NCBI RefSeq assembly: GCF_000192575.1
Contig: NZ_GL876926.1
Coordinates: 957,929 to 1,021,928, forward strand
Origin: Novosphingobium nitrogenifigens DSM 19370
Lineage (GTDB): Bacteria > Pseudomonadota > Alphaproteobacteria > Sphingomonadales > Sphingomonadaceae
Reading direction: 5' to 3'
DNA length: 64,000 nucleotides
The translations under genes were made by a program, and so were the position numbers. Under the pieces are notes generated by a model. That model did not search any database, had not been told where the DNA came from, and worked only from the letters and a program-made list of their open reading frames with translations. This document shows, in pieces, positions 12,442-23,606 of this stretch (the first letter of the stretch is position 1; every line of letters begins with the position of its first letter).

Positions 12442-13273
12442 ACGCCTCAGCGAGATCGAAGCTCGGATCGGCAGCGTTCGCCAGTTGTCCGCCGTCATCG
12501 GCGCCATGCGCGGGATCGCTGCCGTCCGTCTGCGCGAAGCGGAAACCCGACTCGAAGGCATTCGCGCCCATGCGCGAACCGTGGCTGAGGCCATTGGCGA
12601 GACACTGGCTCTTGCGCCGGCGGCTGCAGGCCCCCCACGGCGCGAAGACGGGCATCTTGTCATCGCCCTGTGCGGTGAACACGGTTTTACCGGTCGCCAC
12701 GACGAGGCCTTGCTCGACCGCGCCATGGCACAGGTCCGCTCCGACAAGGACCTTCTGCTGGTCGGCGATCACGCACTCGCCAAAGCGCAGGATCGGGGGA
12801 TTTCACCGTGGCACAGCTTGCCGATGGCAGCCCATGCCGATGAAATTCCTGCCCTTGCGACGCGGGTCGGCGATCTTCTTTACGCGCGTCTTCTCGACGG
12901 CAACACGCGCTCGGTCTCCATCGTCCATGCCCGTCCAGGCCACAGTGCCGAGACGCGGATCGCCGACCGCAATCTGCTGCCGTTCGATTTCGGGCGGTTC
13001 GCCCCAAGCGGATCGCGACAGCCGCCCCTGTTCAATCTTCCACCCGCACGATTGTTGACGCGGCTGAGCGAGGAATATGTCTTCGCCGAACTGTGCGAAG
13101 CCCTGATGCTCAGTTACGCTGCCGAGAACGAGGCTCGCATGCGCGCGATGATCGCTGCGCGCGGCAATGTCGAACAACGCCTCGACACGCTGACCGCCGA
13201 CGCACGCCGCCTGCGCCAGGAAACCATCACCAGCGAAATCACCGAGCTCGCCGCTTCTTCACAACAAGTCTGA
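12434..13273 (+). CDS. atpG: N-type F-ATPase subunit gamma
   Basis: Rotor stalk subunit, 279 residues. The N-terminal helix ([27 protein letters not shown]) and the C-terminal helix ([23 protein letters not shown]) match gamma subunits, while the middle is divergent, as usual for N-ATPase gamma. It is the last gene of the operon and is followed by a strong hairpin shared with the convergent sdhA. Confidence 0.9.
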   Translation: MAERLSEIEARIGSVRQLSAVIGAMRGIAAVRLREAETRLEGIRAHARTVAEAIGETLALAPAAAGPPRREDGHLVIALCGEHGFTGRHDEALLDRAMAQVRSDKDLLLVGDHALAKAQDRGISPWHSLPMAAHADEIPALATRVGDLLYARLLDGNTRSVSIVHARPGHSAETRIADRNLLPFDFGRFAPSGSRQPPLFNLPPARLLTRLSEEYVFAELCEALMLSYAAENEARMRAMIAARGNVEQRLDTLTADARRLRQETITSEITELAASSQQV

Positions 13274-13338
13274 AGACCATGCGGCAGCGGCTCCGCAAGC
13301 CGCACAAGATTTCGCAGCAACCATCGACAAACCAAAGA

Positions 13339-13370
13339 AAAAGGCCGGGACGTTTCCGCCCCGGCCTTTT
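13339..13370. terminator. Bidirectional intrinsic terminator between atpG and sdhA
   Basis: A perfect 11-bp stem, AAAAGGCCGGG paired with CCCGGCCTTTT, closes a 10-base loop. The stem ends in T runs on both strands, so it can stop the N-ATPase operon (plus) and the sdh operon (minus), whose last genes converge here. Confidence 0.9.
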
Positions 13371-13395
13371 CGCGATCAGGCTTGGGCCTGCGTGA

Positions 13396-15201
13396 TCAAT
13401 ACACGCGAGCCTTGGGCTTGATGTAGGTGGCATCGTCGGTCAGCGTGTATTCGTGGACCGGACGGTAATCGAGACGGATGTTGCCGCCCTTGCCGCCCCA
13501 GCCATCGAACCATGCGATCGTGTGCTTCATCCAGTTCGCATCGTCGCGGGTCGGGAAGTCCTCGTGCGCATGGGCACCGCGGCTTTCCTTGCGGTTGTGT
13601 GCGCTGCACATCGTCACGTTGGCCTGAGAGATCAGGTTGTCGAGTTCGAGCGTTTCGATGAGGTCCGAGTTCCAGATCAGCGAACGGTCGGAGACGGCAA
13701 CGTCCTGCATCCGTTCGTAGGTCTTGGCAAGCTTCACCTTGCCTTCGGCCATCACTTCGTCGGTACGGAACACCGCCGCGTGCTGGCTCATCGCGCGCTG
13801 CATTTCGACGCGGATCTGCGAGGTCGGCGAACCGCCCTTGGCGTTGCGGAAGTGGTCGAGACGGGTAAGCGCGAGGTCGGCGCTGTCCTTGGGCAGCGAA
13901 GCGTGGGCAGCGCCCGGCTTCACGATTTCCTTGAGACGCAGACCGGTAGCGCGACCGAACACGACAAGGTCGATCAGCGAGTTCGAGCCGAGGCGATTTG
14001 CACCGTGGACCGACACGCAGGCTGCTTCACCAACCGCGAAGAGACCCGGAACGACCGTATCGGGGTTGCCGTCGGCGCCGAGCGTGACGACTTCGCCATG
14101 ATAGTTCGTCGGGATACCGCCCATGTTGTAGTGGACGGTCGGCACGACCGGCAGCGGCTGACGGGTAAGGTCGACGCCCGCGAAGATCTTGCCGCTTTCG
14201 GTGATCCCGGGAAGACGTTCGGCCAGAACCTTCGAGTCGATGTGGTCGAGGTGAAGGTAGATGTGGTCCTTGTGCGGCCCCACGCCACGGCCTTCACGAA
14301 TTTCCATCGCCATCGAACGCGACACGACGTCACGGCTGGCAAGGTCCTTCGCCGAAGGAGCATAACGCTCCATGAAGCGTTCGCCTTCCGAGTTGGTGAG
14401 ATAGCCGCCTTCGCCGCGCGCACCTTCGGTGATGAGAACGCCCGCGCCGTAAATGCCGGTCGGGTGGAACTGCACGAATTCCATGTCCTGCAGCGGCAGA
14501 CCCGCGCGCAGCACCATCCCGCCGCCGTCGCCGGTGCAGGTGTGAGCCGACGTCGCGGTGTAGTAGCAACGACCGTAACCGCCGGTCGCCAGCACAACGG
14601 CGTGCGAGCGGAAGCGGTGGATCGAACCGTCATCAAGGCACAGCGCGATCACGCCACGGCAAACGCCGTTTTCCATGATCAGGTCGATAGCGAAATATTC
14701 GATGAAGAAGTCCGCGTCGTACTTCAGCGACTGCTGATAGAGCGCGTGCAGCATGGCGTGACCGGTACGGTCAGCCGCGGCGCAAGTGCGCTGAACCGGC
14801 GGGCCGTCGCCCATGTTCTGCATGTGACCGCCGAACGGACGCTGATAGATGGTGCCGTCGGCGTTGCGGCTGAACGGAACACCGGCGTGTTCGAGTTCGT
14901 AGACCGCGGCCGGCGCTTCGCGCACCATGTATTCGATCGCGTCCTGGTCGCCCAGCCAGTCCGACCCCTTGACGGTGTCGTACATGTGCCAGGTCCAGTG
15001 GTCGGGCGTGTTGTTGCACAGCGAAGCGGCAATGCCGCCCTGTGCCGCAACAGTGTGCGAGCGAGTCGGGAACACCTTGGTGATGCACGCCGTGCGCAGA
15101 CCGGCCTGAGCCGAACCCATGGTCGCGCGCAGGCCCGAACCACCAGCGCCGACGACCACGGTGTCATAGGTATGGTCGATGATCTTGTATGCGGCAGTCA
15201 T
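13396..15201 (-). CDS. sdhA: Succinate dehydrogenase flavoprotein subunit
   Basis: The FAD subunit of complex II oxidises succinate to fumarate. The 601-residue protein has the Rossmann motif [12 protein letters not shown] near residues 15-26 and the covalent-flavin histidine His49 in [10 protein letters not shown]. The substrate region [21 protein letters not shown] and the Cys/His-rich C-terminus are also typical. It follows sdhD by 3 bp in the order sdhC-sdhD-sdhA. The iron-sulphur subunit gene sdhB, which usually follows, is not present: the next gene is the convergent ATPase operon. Confidence 0.96.
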   Translation of the reverse strand: MTAAYKIIDHTYDTVVVGAGGSGLRATMGSAQAGLRTACITKVFPTRSHTVAAQGGIAASLCNNTPDHWTWHMYDTVKGSDWLGDQDAIEYMVREAPAAVYELEHAGVPFSRNADGTIYQRPFGGHMQNMGDGPPVQRTCAAADRTGHAMLHALYQQSLKYDADFFIEYFAIDLIMENGVCRGVIALCLDDGSIHRFRSHAVVLATGGYGRCYYTATSAHTCTGDGGGMVLRAGLPLQDMEFVQFHPTGIYGAGVLITEGARGEGGYLTNSEGERFMERYAPSAKDLASRDVVSRSMAMEIREGRGVGPHKDHIYLHLDHIDSKVLAERLPGITESGKIFAGVDLTRQPLPVVPTVHYNMGGIPTNYHGEVVTLGADGNPDTVVPGLFAVGEAACVSVHGANRLGSNSLIDLVVFGRATGLRLKEIVKPGAAHASLPKDSADLALTRLDHFRNAKGGSPTSQIRVEMQRAMSQHAAVFRTDEVMAEGKVKLAKTYERMQDVAVSDRSLIWNSDLIETLELDNLISQANVTMCSAHNRKESRGAHAHEDFPTRDDANWMKHTIAWFDGWGGKGGNIRLDYRPVHEYTLTDDATYIKPKARVY

Positions 15202-15204
15202 GGC

Positions 15205-15588
15205 TCAGGCAGCTCCCAGCGCGATGCGGATGACCGAGACGACGCCGAAAGCGCCGGCGGCGAAGGGCACGATGTTGACCAGAAGCCACGCGGCAATCTT
15301 GCCGGCTTCTTCGTGCACATAGTCTTCCAGCATGACCTGGATGCCCAGGCGCGCATGATAGAAGGTGTTGATGAAGGTCAGGATCAGCGCGGTGGCGGGC
15401 ACCGGCTTGGCCAGCCACGAGTGGACGGTCGCCCATTCGAAGTCAGGCAGCAGCGCGAGGCTGACGATCAGGTAGGGGATAAGGATGAGATTGCCCACCG
15501 CCGTCAGGCGAGTGAGAAGCCAGTGATGCGCACCCTGATGGCTGGAACCCAGCCCGCGCACCCGGCCGATGGAAGTACCGTTACCCAT
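15205..15588 (-). CDS. sdhD: Succinate dehydrogenase membrane anchor subunit D
   Basis: A 127-residue hydrophobic protein with three membrane helices (about 28-46, 57-79, 92-115) and the heme/quinone region FINTFYHARLGIQVMLEDYVH. The ATG at 15588 follows GAGGG by 4 bases; an upstream in-frame TTG would lack this. It lies between sdhC and sdhA in a single transcription unit. Confidence 0.92.
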   Translation of the reverse strand: MGNGTSIGRVRGLGSSHQGAHHWLLTRLTAVGNLILIPYLIVSLALLPDFEWATVHSWLAKPVPATALILTFINTFYHARLGIQVMLEDYVHEEAGKIAAWLLVNIVPFAAGAFGVVSVIRIALGAA

Positions 15589-15663
15589 GTAACCCTCGTT
15601 CAAAGAGGCGGCCCCATGCTCCGGACGGCGGAGCGGACGAGGCCGGAAAAGCCGGTCGCGCGA

Positions 15664-16092
15664 TCAGCGCGGCATCAGCACGAATGCCCAGAACAGGGCG
15701 GTGGCAAGGACGGAGAAGACCAGCGTCAGCACCGACCAACGCGCATTGGTGTGCAGTTCGTAGCCAACGCCGATGTCGAGCACGAGGTGCCGCAGGCCGC
15801 TGGCCATGTGCTGGAAAAACGCCCAGGTCAGCCCGACGAGGACGAGCTTTGCCAGGATCGCGGTCAGGGCGGCGAGAGGCGAACCGGCGCCGGTCCAGAC
15901 GAAGCTGATGAAAGTCTGGTAGCTCTGTTCACCACCGGCGATCGCACCGACCCACCAGAGCAACAGGGCGAGGCCTGCAAAAGCAAGCCCGTTGCCGGTG
16001 ACACGGTGCAGGATGGAAACCAGCATCGCCGGGCCCCAGCGCCAGATCTGGAGATGCGGCGAAATCGGCCTGTTGCTGTGTGCCTGCGCCAT
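15664..16092 (-). CDS. sdhC: Succinate dehydrogenase cytochrome b556 subunit
   Basis: The 142-residue anchor starts with the family motif RPISPHLQIWRW and SILHRVTG, with three membrane helices and the heme-ligand region FFQHMASGLRHLVLD. GAGGAG precedes the ATG at a good distance. It is the first gene of the sdh operon; a short GC hairpin lies in its leader. The promoter must lie in the 242-bp gap shared with the divergent prmA. Confidence 0.94.
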   Translation of the reverse strand: MAQAHSNRPISPHLQIWRWGPAMLVSILHRVTGNGLAFAGLALLLWWVGAIAGGEQSYQTFISFVWTGAGSPLAALTAILAKLVLVGLTWAFFQHMASGLRHLVLDIGVGYELHTNARWSVLTLVFSVLATALFWAFVLMPR

Positions 16093-16118
16093 GGAAACTC
16101 CTCAAGCAAAAGGGTGTC

Positions 16119-16133
16119 GCGGGAATATCCCGC
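16119..16133. other. Hairpin in the sdhC leader
   Basis: GCGGGA and TCCCGC form a 6-bp perfect inverted repeat around a 3-base loop, 27 bp upstream of the sdhC ATG. It could be an operator or an mRNA structure; I cannot tell which. Confidence 0.35.
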
Positions 16134-16334
16134 AACGCGGTTGCGATTCGTATTAGTGAAAATGCCGCAACGCGCAACCTGTGCAGGGGTGTAACATGCA
16201 TAGGTATTAAGAGTCGGAGCCGATTTAGGCGGCCCGATCGCGCAAAACCGCCCCTGCCAAAGCCCGTTGCAGCCCCCGCCCACGCTGCCTAAAGCGCCCG
16301 GGAAACTGCCGAAAAGGCCAATGGAGCAAACCGA

Positions 16335-17348
16335 GTGTCCGGTAACACATCCCCCAAAGTCGCCGATACCGATGACCTCGCCGGTGCCGACGATGCCTGG
16401 AAAGTCACTTTCCACGGCCCACGTACGCTGATTCAGGCCGCCCTCGTCGCCCATGAGGACGCCTTCGACTGGGATCCCGAGATCGTGATCGCCGGAAGCG
16501 AGATTGCCGAAGACCGTCCCGAGGACTGGCAACTCGAAGCGTGGCTGTCGCGCAAGCCGCGAAAGAAGGATCTTTCGGCGCTCGCAGCCCTGTTCGACGG
16601 AAACGCGCCGGAAGCCAAAGTCGAACACCTGCCTCCGACCGACTGGGTCACGCTGAGCCAGGCGGGCGTGGAGCCCATCCGCGAAGGGCCGTTCCACGTC
16701 CATACCGCCGAATTTCCGCCGCTCGACGAACCGGGCGTTCGCGATTTCCTGATCCCCGCAAGCCAGGCATTCGGCACCGGCCAACATGCAACGACGGCCG
16801 GGTGCCTCGCGATGCTGGGAACGATGAAGCGGCGCGGAGTCGTGATCCGCAATCTCGCCGACATCGGCACCGGCACCGGCCTCCTTGCCTTTGCCGGCCT
16901 GCATCTCTGGCCGCGCGCGCGCGCGATCGCGAGCGACATCGATGCCGTCTGCGGCCCGGTCGTGGTCGAAAATGCGCGGGCAAACGACGTTTCGCTCGGT
17001 GACGGCCCAGGCAAGCTCGCCATGGTGATCGCCCCCGGGATGGATCATCCGCTCCTTGCGACGAGTGCGCCTTATGACCTTTTGATCGCCAATATTCTGG
17101 CAGGACCGCTGGTCGAACTGGCCCCGTCCTTTGCCGGAGCGGTCGCGCCGGGCGGACATATCCTGCTTGCCGGACTGCTCACGACGCAGGAACCGGCCGT
17201 GCGGGCCGCCTATGCGCGAGCAGGCATGCGCCTTGCCGCCCGGATGACCCGCGGCGACTGGTCGATCCTGTGGCTGCGGCGGCGACTGATGGGCCGGGTG
17301 CGCACGACCCGCGTCGGCCAATTGCCGGAATGGTCGCGCCGCTGGTGA
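16335..17348 (+). CDS. prmA: Ribosomal protein L11 methyltransferase
   Basis: A SAM-dependent protein lysine/N-terminal methyltransferase expected to trimethylate ribosomal protein L11. The 337-residue protein has an N-terminal substrate domain, then GTGQHATT (typical of PrmA), the SAM motif LADIGTGTGLLAFA and the catalytic-loop motif LLIANILAGPL. The start is GTG. It is divergent from sdhC and converges with the LysE-type gene; a 9-bp perfect hairpin separates the two stops. Confidence 0.9.
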   Translation: MSGNTSPKVADTDDLAGADDAWKVTFHGPRTLIQAALVAHEDAFDWDPEIVIAGSEIAEDRPEDWQLEAWLSRKPRKKDLSALAALFDGNAPEAKVEHLPPTDWVTLSQAGVEPIREGPFHVHTAEFPPLDEPGVRDFLIPASQAFGTGQHATTAGCLAMLGTMKRRGVVIRNLADIGTGTGLLAFAGLHLWPRARAIASDIDAVCGPVVVENARANDVSLGDGPGKLAMVIAPGMDHPLLATSAPYDLLIANILAGPLVELAPSFAGAVAPGGHILLAGLLTTQEPAVRAAYARAGMRLAARMTRGDWSILWLRRRLMGRVRTTRVGQLPEWSRRW

Positions 17349-17361
17349 AGCTGCGCTGCGG

Positions 17362-17387
17362 CGCGGGCCTTTTCGATCAGGCCCGCG
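17362..17387. terminator. Hairpin between convergent prmA and lysE-type gene
   Basis: CGCGGGCCT and AGGCCCGCG form a 9-bp perfect stem with an 8-base loop. It overlaps the last codons of the exporter gene. No long T run follows, so it is a probable but not certain terminator. Confidence 0.5.
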
Positions 17388-18009
17388 TCCCGGCCATGGC
17401 AAGGCCGAATGCGACGAATACGCCGCCGGTCACGCGATTGAACAGGCGCCGCCGTTCCGGACGCTGCAACCAGCGGGCAAGGCTGCGCCCACCCAGCGCG
17501 TAAATGAAATACCACGAAAATTCGACCACCCCGAATGTCGCGACCATGACCGCGAACTGACCGCTCTTTGGCCGCGCGGGGTCGAGAAACAACGGAAGGA
17601 AGGCGGCTGCAAAGACAAGCGCCTTGGGATTGCTGATGCTGATCGTGAAAGCTGTGCGGAACAGCTGCCAGCGCGAGGGCGTGCTGGTTTCCGGGGCGAT
17701 ATCGACGGTCCCTTCCCCTTCCGCGACAGGGGACGTCCACGCCTTGTAGCCGAGCCAGACGAGATACCCCGCGCCAAGGATCTTCATGACCGAAAAGGCG
17801 CCGGGAATGGCAAGGAGCACTGCGGTAAGCCCCGCCGCTGACGCTGCCAGCAGGCACAGGACCGCCGTGAAGCAGCCGATCATTGCCATGATCGCCAGCG
17901 ACACACCATGTTCGAGGCTACGCGTCATGACATGGAGCATGTTCGGCCCCGGCGAAGCGGAAATGAAGAAAACGGTGACGATGAACAGCCACCAGGTATG
18001 CAACGCCAT
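17377..18009 (-). CDS. LysE/RhtB-family amino acid exporter
   Basis: The 210-residue protein has about six membrane helices and the LysE family N-terminal motif SASPGPNMLHVMTRSLEHG, followed by the mid-region ISNPKALVFAAAFLPLFLD. Members export amino acids (homoserine, threonine, lysine or similar) or their analogues. The substrate cannot be read from the sequence. It starts 6 bp after ligA and is probably co-transcribed with ligA-GNAT-recN. Confidence 0.85.
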   Translation of the reverse strand: MALHTWWLFIVTVFFISASPGPNMLHVMTRSLEHGVSLAIMAMIGCFTAVLCLLAASAAGLTAVLLAIPGAFSVMKILGAGYLVWLGYKAWTSPVAEGEGTVDIAPETSTPSRWQLFRTAFTISISNPKALVFAAAFLPLFLDPARPKSGQFAVMVATFGVVEFSWYFIYALGGRSLARWLQRPERRRLFNRVTGGVFVAFGLAMAGTRA

Positions 18010-18015
18010 CCGACC

Positions 18016-20082
<2,067 letters not shown>

Positions 20083-20766
20083 TCAAGCCTTTCCAAAAAT
20101 AGTAACGTACCGCTCGGCCCGCACCGTGAATCCCAATGCCTCGTAAAGCGCGATCGCTCCGGCATTGTCGGCATAGCTGTGCAGGAACGACGCCATGCCC
20201 CGTGCGCGATGACCTGCCATGACTTGCCGAATAAGCTTTGCCGCAAAACCCTGACCGCGAAAGGCAGGATCGGTGCACACACCGCTGACTTCGACGAAGC
20301 CGGGCGTCGGGCGCAACCGTTCCCCCGCCATGGCGACGAGACGCCCTTCCCGGCGGACACCGTAGAAAGAGCCGTACCGCCATGTCGAAGGTCCCCACGG
20401 GCCCGGTCGATTGGCAAGCGCAAGCGAGGTCATCTCGGGCACATCAGCCTCGCCGAGCAGAACCAGATCGTCGTCATCGGCGGCCCCGGCGGGGCCTTGT
20501 GCCACCATCTGCACGAGATGGGCCTCCTTGCGCACGGCAAGGCCGGGCGGCGGCGAGAGAATAGCCCCCTCGATCAGCCAGATTTCATCGTCCGCGTCCC
20601 AAAGCAGCCCTGCAAGCGCAGCCTCGTGTCCCGGTGCAGCTGCCGCAAACGGGCCATAAGCGGGATCGATCCGCAATGCGGGCAAGGTTCCTTGCGCAAG
20701 TGCGGATTGCGGGCCGTTGAGCGCCGACCACACCGGGCGGTCGAGCGGATGCATGTCTCCTGTCAT
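20083..20766 (-). CDS. GNAT-family N-acetyltransferase (FR47-like)
   Basis: The 227-residue protein carries the acetyl-CoA-binding motif GVCTDPAFRGQGFAAKLI (about residues 163-180) and the C-terminal NAGAIALYEALGF block of GNAT enzymes. The substrate is unknown. The first ATG is kept, but the ATG four codons later has GGAG just before it and may be used. It sits between recN (18 bp upstream) and ligA (3 bp downstream) in a DNA-repair operon without obvious functional link. Confidence 0.8.
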   Translation of the reverse strand: MTGDMHPLDRPVWSALNGPQSALAQGTLPALRIDPAYGPFAAAAPGHEAALAGLLWDADDEIWLIEGAILSPPPGLAVRKEAHLVQMVAQGPAGAADDDDLVLLGEADVPEMTSLALANRPGPWGPSTWRYGSFYGVRREGRLVAMAGERLRPTPGFVEVSGVCTDPAFRGQGFAAKLIRQVMAGHRARGMASFLHSYADNAGAIALYEALGFTVRAERYVTIFGKA

Positions 20767-20784
20767 GAACGCGCGCTTGCCCGA

Positions 20785-22449
20785 TCAAGCCTGTTCGAGC
20801 AAGCGGTCCGCCTGAGCGCGGGCTTCGGGCGTGATTTCGGCGCCCGACAACATCCGGGCGATTTCCTCCTGCCGCCCCGCCGGATCGAGCAAAGTGACCG
20901 AAGTGCGAGTCACGATCCCCTCGCTCGACTTCGCGATCAGGAAATGCGTGTTGCCGCGCGCTGCCACCTGCGGGCTGTGCGTCACGGCCAGCAATTGCCC
21001 GCCATGGGCAAGCCGGGCGAGCCGTTCGCCGATCGCGCTGGCGACTGCGCCACCGACCCCCCGGTCGATTTCGTCGAAAATGACCGTCGCGGCGCCGCCT
21101 TCTTCCGCCAGCGCAACCTTGAGCGCGAGAATGAAGCGCGAGAGTTCGCCACCCGACGCGATCTTTCCGAGCGGGGCAAAGGGACTGCCGGGATTGGTAG
21201 CGATAAGGAATTCGACCGCATCAACGCCGCCAGGGCCCCAGCGGTCCTCGGGCAAGCGGACCACCGCCGTCCGGAAACGCGCCGCATCGAGTTTGAGCGG
21301 GGCGAGTTCCTGCGCCACCGCCGCGTCAAGCCGCCCAGCAGCTTCGGCACGTTCGACCGAAAGAGACTCGGCCTTGGCGCGATAGTCGAGGCCTGCTTCC
21401 TGCGCCGCGCGTTCGAGTGCGGCGATACGTCCTTCACCGTTTTCGATCGCGTCGAGCGCCTCGCGCATGTGGATGATCTTCACCGGCAGTTCGTCGACCG
21501 TGCAACCGTGCTTGCGCGCGGCCGCCCGCAAATCGAACAGCCGCGTCTCGATCCGGTCGAGGGCCAAAGGATCATGAGCCAAGGCATCGATCGCCGCCCC
21601 GATCCGATCCTCGGCCTCTCCGGCCTCGATCACGGCACGGTCGAGCGAGGCCAGCGCCTCGCCCAGCAAGGGGTGTTCCCCGGCGATGCGATCAAGCCGC
21701 CGCGCAGCGCTGCGCAGAATGGCGAGGGCCGAATCCGACCCTTCCCACAGGCTCTGCAAGGCCGAAAGATCGCCCGAAAGCCGCTCGCCCTTCTGCATGG
21801 CCGCGCGTTGTTCGGCGAGATCCTCTTCCTCGCCGATGACGGGCGCAAGCGCGGTCAATTCGGCAAGATGCGCGGTCAGCAATTCCTCGTCCGCGCGTGC
21901 AGCCTCGACCGCCGCACGGGCGGTTGCCAGTTCCTCTTCCGCCCGGGCCCAGCGGGTCCAGGCGGTCGCGACTTCGCCGACATCGGCATGGGCGTACCGA
22001 TCGAGCAGGGCGCGATGGCCGCGCGCATTGACCAGACCGCGATCGTCATGCTGCCCGTGAAGCTCGACCAGATTACGTGAAATCTCGCGCAGCAAGGCAA
22101 CGCCGACCGGCTGGTCGTTGATGAACGCGCGGCTGCCGCCGTCGGCACGCAGACGGCGCTTGATAAGAAGCGGCTCGCCCGGTTCGACATCCACTTCGGC
22201 CTCGTGCAAGGCCGCGCGAATGGGTTCGGGCAAGCGATCGAATTCGAACGTCGCCGTCACGCTCGCCTGATCGGCACCGGCACGGACCAATCCGGCATCG
22301 GCCCGATCGCCCAGAATGAGTCCAAGCGAATCCAGCAGGATCGACTTGCCCGCCCCGGTTTCCCCGGTCAGCACGCACAGGCCCGCGTGGAAGGGCAGAT
22401 CGAGCGCCTCGATCAAAACGACATTGCGGATGGCTAGAGCGGTCAGCAT
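20785..22449 (-). CDS. recN: DNA repair protein RecN
   Basis: An SMC-like ATPase for double-strand break repair. The 554-residue protein has Walker A TGETGAGKS at residues 28-36 and a long coiled-coil middle (about 155-370). The C-terminal ABC signature ASGGELSRFILALK and Walker B VIFDEIDRGVGG follow. It leads the recN-GNAT-ligA-lysE unit. A 206-bp gap separates it from the divergent metallophosphoesterase gene, and its promoter should be there. I did not find a convincing SOS box. Confidence 0.95.
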   Translation of the reverse strand: MLTALAIRNVVLIEALDLPFHAGLCVLTGETGAGKSILLDSLGLILGDRADAGLVRAGADQASVTATFEFDRLPEPIRAALHEAEVDVEPGEPLLIKRRLRADGGSRAFINDQPVGVALLREISRNLVELHGQHDDRGLVNARGHRALLDRYAHADVGEVATAWTRWARAEEELATARAAVEAARADEELLTAHLAELTALAPVIGEEEDLAEQRAAMQKGERLSGDLSALQSLWEGSDSALAILRSAARRLDRIAGEHPLLGEALASLDRAVIEAGEAEDRIGAAIDALAHDPLALDRIETRLFDLRAAARKHGCTVDELPVKIIHMREALDAIENGEGRIAALERAAQEAGLDYRAKAESLSVERAEAAGRLDAAVAQELAPLKLDAARFRTAVVRLPEDRWGPGGVDAVEFLIATNPGSPFAPLGKIASGGELSRFILALKVALAEEGGAATVIFDEIDRGVGGAVASAIGERLARLAHGGQLLAVTHSPQVAARGNTHFLIAKSSEGIVTRTSVTLLDPAGRQEEIARMLSGAEITPEARAQADRLLEQA

Positions 22450-22655
22450 TTCCGGTTCCCGAACCCTTTCGCCTTACCCTGCGTCATCGCCCGCGTCACC
22501 CTCTCTTCCCAAAGGGACAATTCCTGATCCTCCGTCGAAATGCCCCGAACCGGAGGCGCCCGGTTTGTTGCACCGACGTGACAGACTGCCATGGGAACGA
22601 AACGTGATTGTGACAATGATTCGAGGCAGTAACCACACTGCATAAAGGTCAGGCG

Positions 22656-23606
22656 ATGGCAAATCGCGCGCTCATGAGGGCATCCCAGACTTCGTTGCCT
22701 CTCGTCACGGAATTGGCGGCCTCGATCCCGGCCTGGCTCGACGTTCCCGAACCGCGCGGGTTCCGCCCCAAGCGCAAGGTGCGCACGGTGTGGATTTCCG
22801 ACATCCATCTCGGCACGCGCGGCTGCAACGCCCCGCTGTTGCTCGATTTCCTGTCATCGATCGAGTGCGAGACGCTCTATCTCGTCGGTGACATCGTCGA
22901 TGGATGGCGCCTGTCGAAAGGCTGGTACTGGCCCGACGCGCACAACGAAGTGGTCCGCCGCGTGCTGAAAATGGCGCATCGGGGAACGCGGGTCGTGCTG
23001 ATCGCGGGCAACCATGACGAAATGCTGCGCCCTTATGCGGGGATGAGCTTTGGCGGTGTCGAACTGGCGCTCGATGCCATCCACGTCACCGCCGACGGCC
23101 GCCGCCTTTACGTCACGCACGGGGACGGCTTCGACGGCGTGGTGCTCTATGCCCGCTGGCTCGCCTTTCTCGGCGACAAGGCCTACGAAGTGCTGCTCAA
23201 GACCAACCGCTGGGTCAACGTGATCCGCCGCCAGTTCAAGCTGCCTTACTGGTCGCTGTCCGCCTATATGAAAAAGCGGGTGAAGAACGCCGTTCAGTTC
23301 ATCTGCGATTTCGAGGAAGCGGTGGCCCACGCAGCGCGCGACATGGGCGTCGACGGCGTTGTCTGCGGCCATATCCACTGCGCCGAAATCCGCCAGATCG
23401 GCAGCGTCACTTATTACAACGACGGCGACTGGGTCGAAAGCTGCACCGCGCTGGTCGAAGATGCGCTGGGCGAAATCTCGATCGTGGACTGGGCCGAGGA
23501 ATGCGCCCGCCCGCAAGGCATCCGCGTGACCGAAACGATCGAGGACATCGCCGAGCCCCTTGCCCCGGCAAGCGAACCGAGCGCGCGCGCAAAGGAAAAT
23601 GCATGA
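22656..23606 (+). CDS. UDP-2,3-diacylglucosamine pyrophosphatase-like metallophosphoesterase
   Basis: The 316-residue protein contains the full calcineurin-type metal site: SDIHLG, GDIVDGW, GNHDE, THGDGFD and CGHIH. This is the LpxH-like branch (COG2908). LpxH hydrolyses UDP-diacylglucosamine in lipid A synthesis, but longer proteins of this type in other genomes pair with glycosyltransferases and may act on other lipid or nucleotide phosphates. AAAGG precedes the ATG. Its stop overlaps the start of the glycosyltransferase gene (ATGA), so the two are coupled. Confidence 0.85.
   Translation: MANRALMRASQTSLPLVTELAASIPAWLDVPEPRGFRPKRKVRTVWISDIHLGTRGCNAPLLLDFLSSIECETLYLVGDIVDGWRLSKGWYWPDAHNEVVRRVLKMAHRGTRVVLIAGNHDEMLRPYAGMSFGGVELALDAIHVTADGRRLYVTHGDGFDGVVLYARWLAFLGDKAYEVLLKTNRWVNVIRRQFKLPYWSLSAYMKKRVKNAVQFICDFEEAVAHAARDMGVDGVVCGHIHCAEIRQIGSVTYYNDGDWVESCTALVEDALGEISIVDWAEECARPQGIRVTETIEDIAEPLAPASEPSARAKENA

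Noticed and set aside
13453..16194. 913-codon plus-strand frame opposite the sdh genes
   Set aside because: Antisense shadow of sdhA, sdhD and sdhC with no domain of its own.
22450..22655. SOS (LexA) box before recN
   Set aside because: I looked for a GTTC-N7-GTTC or CTG-N10-CAG type site and found nothing convincing.
22656..23606. Direct naming of the metallophosphoesterase as lpxH
   Set aside because: The protein is longer than LpxH, is coupled to a glycosyltransferase and no lipid A gene is near; only the family can be stated.
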